Assembly (NCBI GenBank): GCA_030424825.1
Contig: JAUHWE010000136.1
Span: 1 to 9,582, forward strand
Length of the DNA stretch: 9,582 bases
Origin: Verrucomicrobiia bacterium
GTDB taxonomy: Bacteria; Verrucomicrobiota; Verrucomicrobiia; Opitutales; Opitutaceae
Direction: 5' to 3'
Both the position numbers and the translations under genes were made by a program. This document shows, in pieces, positions 1-5,773 of the stretch. Below the pieces are notes generated by a model. The model ran no database searches and was not told the origin of the DNA. It worked only from the letters and a program-made list of their open reading frames with translations. How positions within the stretch are numbered: the first letter of the stretch is position 1; each line of letters opens with the position of its first letter.

Positions 1-28
1 AATCAGAAAAACGCTCTTTTGACTCATC

Positions 29-2017
29 CTAATTAGCAGCCAGTCCAGTGCCTTTCACGAAGCTCAAAGGTACCGCATCTTCCGCATTCAGCGTTTCGAA
101 TTCCTGGCGTACAATGCTATAGTACTGGCCCAGAACCTTAAGAAGCTTCAGTTCGTAAAGTCGCTGAAAGATGGTAGTGTTCGTCGCTTCATCGTATTGG
201 GCAATCGACTTTCTCGTTACCACTTGCCCATCGACCAAAGATTGGACCGATTTCTCGCTTTCCATTTGGTAGCCTTCAGGAACAGAAAAGGTCACTTTAT
301 CCTGAACCTTAGCATGATAGTTAAAGCCAATAGGCTCCACCCTTTCTTCGTCTCGAAACAGTGGCAGCGTTCCTTGCTCGAAAAGGCTCGGGTTCAGGAC
401 AAGCCGGTCTCCCGCCACATCCGCGTATCCCGGGATCTTTATATCGTAGAACAACTGCAAATCGCCTTCCCGGTCGCTCTCATACTTCGTCCTGAAATTC
501 TCGATGGTCGCTCTCGGGAGTCGATTCTTCCAAATGTTTTCCAATATGTACTCTTCTCGTTCCTTTGGGGTCATGGCGACAAAAAGCCGCTTTCTCGATA
601 TACTGGAATACCCCGTGTGCCTGATCTTGATCGATCCGCTCAGATCCCCGTATTCATCAATCGTTACATCCGCAATTCGAAGGGTTCTGGAAAATCCCTC
701 CTTCGGGGCTTTCGTCTTCACAATGTAGTAAAACTTTTTATCCGTGAGTATCGCATTCGCGTCCGAATTGGACGCATTCAGCACTTCATATGGCAGGAAG
801 CTGCTACCCGGATCGAAATAGCGCCACTGGTCACCCGACTCGATCGCCACCGCCCAATCCGAGAGATTGAAACTGCCTACGGCCCATTCCTTGTAAGTGA
901 ATTCGTCGTGATTTTCAACTTGAGCTAGACGAGGGTTGAATCCGGCGACTGCCGCCAGCGATGCGAACACAGCATTGATGTCGTAGCGGGTTCCATAGCC
1001 GTTATTAATCGTGTTCTTGGGCGAGTCATTTTCTTTGAGTTCCTCGATCTCCTCTTCCGTGTACTTTTCCGTATAGCTTTCGATGTTGGTCAATTCGTTG
1101 GTGCAGTAATCATAGGCCGCTCGGAGCATCTTTTCCTTGTCGCCATTAAGGTCCTTAAAGAGTCGGTCGGCCAAATCTTTGACAACCTTCTGTTTCGATT
1201 TAACGAAATCCTTGTTTAGCTCAACCAGGCCCCCGCCACGGTATCCCCAATACTCCTCTCGATTAAGCATATCGAGATCGGAAGCATAGCCCATGTATAT
1301 GAAAGGTTCGAAATCCTTGCGGGCGACTAGTTGCGGCTTCGTTGAAACCGCATGCTGGTCCTTGATCGAGAGCAGGTACTTCCCACCTTTCTTGTCCCAC
1401 GTAACCCCGCAATTGAATCGGGAAATTCTCGAGGCCATTCCCCCATAGGGATCCACCGAAACATTAAACACCCACGTCGGCCATTCAGCTCTCAGCGCGA
1501 TCGTCAAACTGGGGGTCCAGTAGCGCCTCGATTCGGTCCACTTGTATTCGACGATGCATCCGGGCTTCAGTCCGGGGAACGAGAATGACTGGGCAAACCC
1601 TTCGAATTCGTCGTCTTTGAAAATCTGACGCTTGTAGATGTCTTTGCTATCCAGGTGAGCCACCGTCCCATCCGGGTAAATCACCCGAGCCTTGATACTG
1701 TAAACACGCCAGCCAGTCTGATAAGCTATATCGATCTTATCCCACTTGGATACGCCCGCCTCAGTAAATATTTTCGCACGATTATGATATCGGAAAGTGG
1801 TTCGCGAGGCATCACTATCATCGACTTTCAGCTCTCGAAACAGGAACTCAACATGAGCGTCCTTATCGATCCTAGGCGATTTTGCCGACAGTTCCTTTTC
1901 GGGAATCACGTCCCAACCGCCCTTCTTCATATCTGTATCCGTAAAGCCTTGAGCCGTAAGGCAGAAGACCAAAACAAGAGTACACAAATTGCGGTAACGA
2001 AAGGGGTTGAGGGGCAT
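29..2017 (-). CDS. Exported DUF3857 protein with a degenerate transglutaminase-like domain
   Basis: The 662-residue protein starts with a Sec-type signal (basic RYR, hydrophobic 11-22, likely cleavage near 23-26), so it probably acts in the periplasm or at the envelope. Residues about 60-225 resemble the DUF3857 beta domain (YPDGTVAHL at 114-122, FSFPGLKPGCIVEY at 145-158). Residues about 295-410 resemble a transglutaminase/papain-like core, followed by a beta-rich C-terminal region. In active relatives the core has a Cys in a G-x-C-x-D context, then His and Asp. Here the Cys segment reads GYGTRYD (340-346) with no Cys, the His segment reads FNLSDWAV (383-390) with no His, and only the Asp of FDPGS (402) remains. 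Catalysis is therefore unlikely and a binding or structural role is inferred. The start is chosen for the signal peptide; the only GAGG upstream is about 19 nt away, so there is no proper Shine-Dalgarno. The substrate is unknown. It is divergent from the PhoX-like gene. Confidence 0.85.
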   Translation of the reverse strand: MPLNPFRYRNLCTLVLVFCLTAQGFTDTDMKKGGWDVIPEKELSAKSPRIDKDAHVEFLFRELKVDDSDASRTTFRYHNRAKIFTEAGVSKWDKIDIAYQTGWRVYSIKARVIYPDGTVAHLDSKDIYKRQIFKDDEFEGFAQSFSFPGLKPGCIVEYKWTESRRYWTPSLTIALRAEWPTWVFNVSVDPYGGMASRISRFNCGVTWDKKGGKYLLSIKDQHAVSTKPQLVARKDFEPFIYMGYASDLDMLNREEYWGYRGGGLVELNKDFVKSKQKVVKDLADRLFKDLNGDKEKMLRAAYDYCTNELTNIESYTEKYTEEEIEELKENDSPKNTINNGYGTRYDINAVFASLAAVAGFNPRLAQVENHDEFTYKEWAVGSFNLSDWAVAIESGDQWRYFDPGSSFLPYEVLNASNSDANAILTDKKFYYIVKTKAPKEGFSRTLRIADVTIDEYGDLSGSIKIRHTGYSSISRKRLFVAMTPKEREEYILENIWKNRLPRATIENFRTKYESDREGDLQLFYDIKIPGYADVAGDRLVLNPSLFEQGTLPLFRDEERVEPIGFNYHAKVQDKVTFSVPEGYQMESEKSVQSLVDGQVVTRKSIAQYDEATNTTIFQRLYELKLLKVLGQYYSIVRQEFETLNAEDAVPLSFVKGTGLAAN

Positions 2018-2243
2018 GCATTTCTACGTACAACAGCCTCAATTCATGGGCAAGTAAATTTCGCAGTTCTACCTATATTCCAGAACTCCCGAAAAGAATG
2101 TCCAAGAGTTCCCCATAAGGCGAAAGGGTTAAGGATGAATACCCACAATTAACCTTGACTCAAAAGCGTATTGAAAGATCGCAATTTATAGAGATCGAAT
2201 TACTATTCCTGTTTCATCATACTCGCCCTAACCTACCTAACCT
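2018..2243. promoter_or_regulatory. Divergent intergenic region, presumed promoters of both flanking genes
   Basis: This 226-bp gap must carry promoters for the leftward DUF3857 gene and the rightward PhoX-like gene, but no convincing -35/-10 pair stands out in either direction. A 6-bp inverted repeat, GAACTC at 2083-2088 and GAGTTC at 2106-2111, has half-sites 23 bp apart centre to centre, which is about two helical turns and could be an operator. It encloses a TTGGAC (minus strand) that could be a weak -35. The last 40 bases before the rightward ATG are pyrimidine-rich and almost free of G, with no Shine-Dalgarno. Confidence 0.35.
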
Positions 2244-2244
2244 A
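2227..2244 (+). repeat. Tandem 9-mer abutting the start codon
   Basis: CCTAACCTA occurs twice in perfect tandem (2227-2235 and 2236-2244), and the last A is the first base of the ATG of the PhoX-like gene. It occupies the place where a Shine-Dalgarno would sit. Copy-number change here would alter the leader, though no function is demonstrated. Confidence 0.6.
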
Positions 2245-3656
2245 TGAACCCATCCAATCGTCGCGAATTCGTCAAAAACTCCCTGATTTCCGCAGGATTT
2301 CTCGGCCTGAGCGCTTGCTCCCAGAATTACTCATCCGCAGTTTCTTCCGGCAAACTAGGCACAACCCCGATGGGGGCCGAAGGCTATGGCCCCTTGCTGA
2401 GCGATCCAAAGGGTCGGCTGAAACTTCCAAAAGGATTCAGTTACAAAATCATTTCAGAACGAGGGGACAAGATGGACGACGGCCAAATCGTTCCGCCTTC
2501 TCACGATGGCATGGCTACTTTCCCGGGGCCTAACGGATTGACTCTCATTGTTCGCAATCACGAAGTCAGTCCAACCCAGGAGGACAAAGCCGAATACTTA
2601 AAGTCTAACGCCTGGAAAGGCATTAGCGATTCCAAGCGATACGACCGTGGAGCAAACGGCACTCATTGCATCGGCGGAACCACCACACTTGTATTTGATA
2701 CACGAACACAAGAACTTAAGCGTCATTACCTTTCACTGACAGGTACCATTCGTAATTGCTCAGGCGGGACAACGCCATGGGGGTCCTGGATTACTTGCGA
2801 AGAGAATGTCGAAAGAGCCAACGACCAGCTAAAAAAGGACCATGGCTACAATTTCGAGGTGCCCGCCAATTATGAGATCGGCCTCGCAGATCCCGTACCA
2901 CTTGTAGAAATGGGACGGTTCAACCACGAAGCGGTCGCGGTAGATCCGGCGAGCGGCATCGTGTACCAAACCGAAGATCGTCCCGATGGACTGATCTATC
3001 GGTATATTCCCAATATCAGAGGTCAGCTTGCTAAAGGAGGTCGACTTCAGGCTCTCGCCATCAAAGGAGCCCCCTCGAGCGACACCCGGAATTGGAAGGA
3101 CATTGACCTCCCCCGCTTTCCCGTCAATCAACCGGTAGAAGTGGAATGGATTGATGTCAAAGATCCCACTGCCCCCAACGACGACCTTAGATACAAGGGA
3201 TTTGGAAAGGGAGCAGCCCGGTTTGCTCGCGGCGAAGGCATGTTCTACGGAAACGGTGAAATCTACTTTGCCTGCACCAATGGCGGTCCCAAGAAATTCG
3301 GACAGATTTTCCGATACCGACCCAGCGCATTTGAGGGAATGGACGGGGAGACGAGCGCTCCAGGAAAACTGGAGCTATTCATTGAAAGCCAAGACCTCGA
3401 ACTCCTCAAGGCTTGCGACAATCTGACCATCGCCCCGTGGGGCGACATTGTAATCTGCGAAGACGACAACGAAAGCAGCGCCATCGTCGGCATCACCAAT
3501 GACGGAAAAATCTATCATATCGGACACGTAGCAATTAAGAGCGAGATCGCAGGCGCCTGCTTCTCCCCCGATGGAACCACTCTATTCATCAACATACAAA
3601 AGGATCCCGGTCAGACCCTCGCAATTACAGGTCCCTGGCGGAATCGAGTCGGTTAG
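2244..3656 (+). CDS. PhoX-like (DUF839) Tat-exported lipoprotein, predicted phosphatase
   Basis: 470 residues. The N-terminus NRREFVK (5-11) is a twin-arginine motif, followed by a short hydrophobic stretch and a lipobox LSAC ending at Cys25. The protein is thus probably exported folded by Tat and lipid-anchored. The conserved PhoX/DUF839 motifs appear in order: NHE (105-107), NCSGGTTPWG (171-180) leading to CEE (185-187), GRFNHEA (224-230), TEDR (243-246), RGEGM (329-333), CDNLTIAPWGDIVICED (391-407) and FSPDG (440-444). In characterised PhoX such acidic, His and Cys positions hold an iron-calcium cluster that cleaves phosphomonoesters. Retention of all of them suggests an active enzyme. It is shorter than classical PhoX (usually above 600 residues), as are many DUF839 proteins, so the true substrate is open. 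No clear Pho box is visible upstream. The ATG lacks a Shine-Dalgarno and is fixed by the Tat motif. Confidence 0.88.
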   Translation: MNPSNRREFVKNSLISAGFLGLSACSQNYSSAVSSGKLGTTPMGAEGYGPLLSDPKGRLKLPKGFSYKIISERGDKMDDGQIVPPSHDGMATFPGPNGLTLIVRNHEVSPTQEDKAEYLKSNAWKGISDSKRYDRGANGTHCIGGTTTLVFDTRTQELKRHYLSLTGTIRNCSGGTTPWGSWITCEENVERANDQLKKDHGYNFEVPANYEIGLADPVPLVEMGRFNHEAVAVDPASGIVYQTEDRPDGLIYRYIPNIRGQLAKGGRLQALAIKGAPSSDTRNWKDIDLPRFPVNQPVEVEWIDVKDPTAPNDDLRYKGFGKGAARFARGEGMFYGNGEIYFACTNGGPKKFGQIFRYRPSAFEGMDGETSAPGKLELFIESQDLELLKACDNLTIAPWGDIVICEDDNESSAIVGITNDGKIYHIGHVAIKSEIAGACFSPDGTTLFINIQKDPGQTLAITGPWRNRVG

Positions 3657-3692
3657 GTTAATAACCTTGTCATGAAAATTTAACGACTGAAT

Positions 3693-3711
3693 CTGCAAGT
3701 CTCACTTGCAG
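3693..3711 (+). terminator. Hairpin after the PhoX-like gene, possible weak terminator
   Basis: CTGCAAGT (3693-3700) and ACTTGCAG (3704-3711) form a perfect 8-bp stem around CTC, 37 nt after the stop codon. Only a short TTTT follows, about 10 nt later, so if it terminates it is not a textbook intrinsic terminator. It may separate the PhoX-like gene from the SDR gene or protect the 3' end. Confidence 0.4.
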
Positions 3712-3736
3712 CTAAACCTCCTTTTAGTATTCACTC

Positions 3737-3760
3737 AAAGACATTACTGAATCAGTCTTT
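3737..3760. promoter_or_regulatory. Palindrome just upstream of the SDR gene
   Basis: An 11-bp palindrome ACTGA-A-TCAGT lies at 3746-3756, nested in an alternative 6-bp inverted repeat AAAGAC (3737-3742) / GTCTTT (3755-3760). ACTGAATC also occurs at 3686-3693. It ends 11-15 nt before the SDR ATG, a place where a repressor site or an RNA hairpin would block expression. It is short enough to be chance. Confidence 0.25.
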
Positions 3761-3771
3761 AAAAAATTCCT

Positions 3772-4518
3772 ATGGAAAGAACAATTAAAAACCAGGTAGC
3801 GATCGTGACCGGTGGAGCATCCGGAATCGGATTGGCGACAGCAATACGGCTTTCTTCAGAGGGTGTTAAAGTAGCGCTTCTCGACACCAATGAGGAGGGA
3901 CTTCAAACCGCTAAAGCCGAACTTTCGAGTGAAGCGATTAGCATTCAAACGGACATCCGTTCAGAAGAAAGTGTACAAGCTGCCATTGCACAAACTCTGG
4001 ATACATTCGGACAGATTGACATCGCCGTGAACGCTGCAGGCATTGTGGGACAAACCAATACCAAGATTGTCGATGTCCCGGTTTCCGATTTCCGAAAAGT
4101 GTACGAAGTCAATCTTCAAGGTTCATTCATCCTAGCCAAGACGTTGCTTCCCCACATGGTGAAAAGGAATTACGGACGCATATTGCTGATCGCTTCCATT
4201 GCCGGAAAAGAGGGAAATGCCGGCATGGTTTCCTACTCAGCCACCAAAGCCGGGGTAATCGGACTGGTTAAATCAATCGGCAAGGAATACGCCGAAACCG
4301 GCATCACGATCAACTCACTCGCCCCTGCAGTCATCAAGACACCCATACACGATAATATTCCTCAGGAACAAATCGACTATATGACCGCAAAGATCCCCAT
4401 GAACCGTTGCGGCACACTCGACGAGATTGTATCCGCTATTCGTTTCATCGTTTCGCCTGAGAACAGCTACACAACTGGTTTCTGTTTCGATCTTTCTGGA
4501 GGCAGGGCGACCTATTAG
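3772..4518 (+). CDS. Short-chain dehydrogenase/reductase (classical SDR, FabG-like)
   Basis: 248 residues, the usual size of a classical SDR with a Rossmann fold. Visible motifs: the nucleotide-binding TGGASGIG (13-20); an acidic residue at the end of beta 2 (Asp38 in LLDTN), which favours NAD(H) over NADP(H); NAAG (87-90); and the catalytic tetrad Asn114, Ser142, Tyr155 and Lys159 (YSATK). It should be a soluble, active oxidoreductase of an alcohol or ketone. The C-terminal FDLSGGRATY is typical of FabG-like sugar or hydroxyacid dehydrogenases, but the substrate cannot be read from the sequence. The ATG follows TTCCT directly, with no Shine-Dalgarno. It lies 115 bp after the PhoX-like gene, with a hairpin between, so co-transcription is uncertain. 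It converges on the SMP-30-like gene. Confidence 0.93.
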   Translation: MERTIKNQVAIVTGGASGIGLATAIRLSSEGVKVALLDTNEEGLQTAKAELSSEAISIQTDIRSEESVQAAIAQTLDTFGQIDIAVNAAGIVGQTNTKIVDVPVSDFRKVYEVNLQGSFILAKTLLPHMVKRNYGRILLIASIAGKEGNAGMVSYSATKAGVIGLVKSIGKEYAETGITINSLAPAVIKTPIHDNIPQEQIDYMTAKIPMNRCGTLDEIVSAIRFIVSPENSYTTGFCFDLSGGRATY

Positions 4519-4535
4519 TTATAGTATGAGGATCA

Positions 4536-4557
4536 GGCGCTTGCGCCAGCCCTACGA
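4536..4557 (-). repeat. REP-like palindrome, copy A
   Basis: GGCGCTTGCGCC (4536-4547), followed by A and GCCCTACGA, sits 17 nt after the SDR stop in the convergent gap. The 22 bases match the copy at 7469-7490 at 19 positions. Read on the minus strand the unit starts with GTAG followed by a GC-rich hairpin, the layout of REP elements handled by RAYT (REP-associated Y1) transposases. The rest of the 96-bp gap holds a weak GATGAG/CTCATC inverted repeat (4581-4586 and 4600-4605), perhaps a bidirectional terminator. Confidence 0.6.
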
Positions 4558-4614
4558 TTTCGAATTACTGGAACATCATAGATGAGGACGGCTACAGTTC
4601 TCATCGCTAACCGT

Positions 4615-5538
4615 CTACCACTTTACTACGTTGACCGTACCGGCCAGCATGTCGGGAAGCAGAAGTCGGCGCTGGTCTGCTTCAAGATAGAAATCCGCCG
4701 CGGACTGGAAACCGTCCTTGAGCACTTTTGAACTTTTACCATCCGGGGCGACTCTCCAGACACGTCCTTGCGACCAACTTGAAACATAGTAGTACCCTTC
4801 CTCGTCTTGCTCCACTGCATCGGCACCGCGCATACTGTCATGCACGACTCGCAATTTGCCATTACGCTGTTCGAGGAGATTTCCTGTGAAAAAGGCCCCA
4901 ACGAGCAGCTGCCCGTCTTTTCCAACACTCACTCCATTAGGACACGGCATCAGCTTACTTGTATCCAAAGCGATACCGACGCGTCCGTCTAACTTCACCT
5001 CAAAGACACGTCCGATAATGGGCAGTTCTTCCGCTTCCTTACTTCCGAACGGCCACAAGCCATCGGGACCTCTCATCTTCGTGTTGGCTCCCATATCCGT
5101 AATGAAAACGCTTTTCCCATCAGAGGCCGCAGCCGCGTCATTCAAATAGGAGATAGCTACCGGAAAGTCCTCCTCGTTTGCTAAAATGGTAACCCGACCT
5201 TTGCGATCAATCTTTCGAACCTTGTTGAGGTCAGTTGTAATCAGGTAGTCGCCGACAAAACAAATTCCCTTGGGTTCATCCAACCCTTTGGCGAATACAG
5301 TCACCTTCGAGCCATGAATCCGCTTAATAACTCCATCGCCAATTTTCTTTCCGTTCATCACCGTCACGAAGTAGTCGCCATCAAATCCTTTGGTAATACT
5401 TTCCGGGCGAGTCCCCACTTCCAGAACTTCAGGTAGCTTGGATCTATGATGGGCCGCTTGAGCCGTTATCGATCCAGAGGCGAAGATTAGGATCGAGAGA
5501 ATGGCAAATCGCCTAAGCAACTTCTTGGTAACTGTCAT
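4615..5538 (-). CDS. Secreted SMP-30/gluconolactonase-like beta-propeller protein
   Basis: 307 residues. The start MTVTKKLLRR, a hydrophobic stretch (11-26) and AQA-A form a clear Sec signal peptide with cleavage near 28, so the mature protein is periplasmic or secreted. The rest is repeated beta-strand blades of the kind GxVxxLDxxG / GxLLVGAF / GYYYVSSW, as in six-bladed SMP-30/gluconolactonase/LRE-like propellers. Residues that could be the single metal site of this family are present: Glu46 (RPESI), Asn201 (CPNGVSVG) and Asp240 (GADAVEQD). It may therefore hydrolyse a lactone or ester, but many secreted relatives have unknown or non-enzymatic roles, so the reaction is not assigned. The signal peptide supports the ATG; only a weak GAGA lies upstream. 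The gene is divergent from the ABC-F gene and shares its 235-bp leader region. Confidence 0.85.
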   Translation of the reverse strand: MTVTKKLLRRFAILSILIFASGSITAQAAHHRSKLPEVLEVGTRPESITKGFDGDYFVTVMNGKKIGDGVIKRIHGSKVTVFAKGLDEPKGICFVGDYLITTDLNKVRKIDRKGRVTILANEEDFPVAISYLNDAAAASDGKSVFITDMGANTKMRGPDGLWPFGSKEAEELPIIGRVFEVKLDGRVGIALDTSKLMPCPNGVSVGKDGQLLVGAFFTGNLLEQRNGKLRVVHDSMRGADAVEQDEEGYYYVSSWSQGRVWRVAPDGKSSKVLKDGFQSAADFYLEADQRRLLLPDMLAGTVNVVKW

Positions 5539-5574
5539 ATGAATACGTTCTCAATTAATATTAGAATCCGGTAG
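5539..5574 (+). CDS. Possible 11-residue leader peptide upstream of the ABC-F gene
   Basis: An ATG directly after the divergent start codon opens an 11-codon frame, MNTFSINIRIR, that stops at TAG 5572-5574. The stop codon overlaps the first bases of the antiterminator-like segment 5572-5579. There is no Shine-Dalgarno and no clear promoter upstream. A very weak CTGTCA / TAATAT pair (5532-5537 and 5556-5561, 18-bp spacer) would start transcription too late to include this frame. Its only support is position and geometry; it may be chance. Confidence 0.2.
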   Translation: MNTFSINIRIR

Positions 5575-5705
5575 TGGCGATAACTACTTGCCCCAGAAGT
5601 AGCTGTCGATCCGAAAATTCGGGAAACCAGTGCCACTTCCTGAAGAAGCAGATTCTTAGATCATCGGTGAAAACAGGCTCTTCAGACGCCACTAGGCGTC
5701 TTTTT
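5571..5705 (+). promoter_or_regulatory. Predicted attenuator leader of the ABC-F gene
   Basis: A terminator (5684-5705) stands upstream of the ABC-F start with no plus-strand gene before it back to 4518, so it lies inside an untranslated leader. TAGTGGCG (5572-5579) is perfectly complementary to CGCCACTA (5687-5694), which is most of the left arm plus the loop of that hairpin, so this pairing would prevent termination. The same upstream segment can instead pair locally, GTAGT (5571-5575) with ACTAC (5583-5587). These alternative folds are what an attenuator needs. The trigger is unknown; for ABC-F genes, ribosome stalling on a leader peptide is a known mode. Alternatively the stretch encodes a short terminated RNA. 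Confidence 0.45.
5684..5705 (+). terminator. Intrinsic terminator in the ABC-F leader
   Basis: AGACGCC (5684-5690), loop ACTA, GGCGTCT (5695-5701) form a perfect 7-bp GC-rich stem running straight into TTTTT (5701-5705). This is the best intrinsic terminator in the window. It is oriented rightward, 68 nt before the ABC-F ATG. On the minus strand no U-tract follows directly, so it does not serve leftward transcription. Confidence 0.8.
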
Positions 5706-5773
5706 AATCCCATTCCTTCCTCTACTTATCCCGCTTGACGCCCTCCGCCCACTTCCTAAGGTCCCCTTCTCCT

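Noticed and set aside
197..928. Long open frame on the plus strand (243 codons)
   Set aside because: It is antisense to the DUF3857 gene, and its translation is basic, low in recognisable motifs and lacks a leader; the opposite strand has a signal peptide and domain structure.
1655..2152. Plus-strand frame of 165 codons
   Set aside because: Antisense to the 5' part of the DUF3857 gene and its upstream region; no motif or plausible start signal.
2155..2190. TTGACT and TTTATA as a promoter for the PhoX-like gene
   Set aside because: The spacer is 24 bp, too long for a sigma-70-type promoter, and no better -10 lies at 16-18 bp.
2235..3658. 8-bp inverted complement (ACCTAACC / GGTTAGGT) flanking the PhoX-like gene
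   Set aside because: Too short, one copy lies within the tandem repeat, and there are no target duplications or transposase; chance is enough.
5532..5538. CTGTCAT resembling a Pho-box half-site
   Set aside because: Only one half is present, it overlaps the start codon of the SMP-30-like gene, and it is not near the PhoX-like gene.
5735..5773. TTG start extending the ABC-F protein by 13 residues, or TTGACG as a -35 box
   Set aside because: ABC-F cassettes begin at the MINLVDIS residues encoded from 5774; the extra residues fit no family feature. As a -35 it lacks a -10 at the right spacing.
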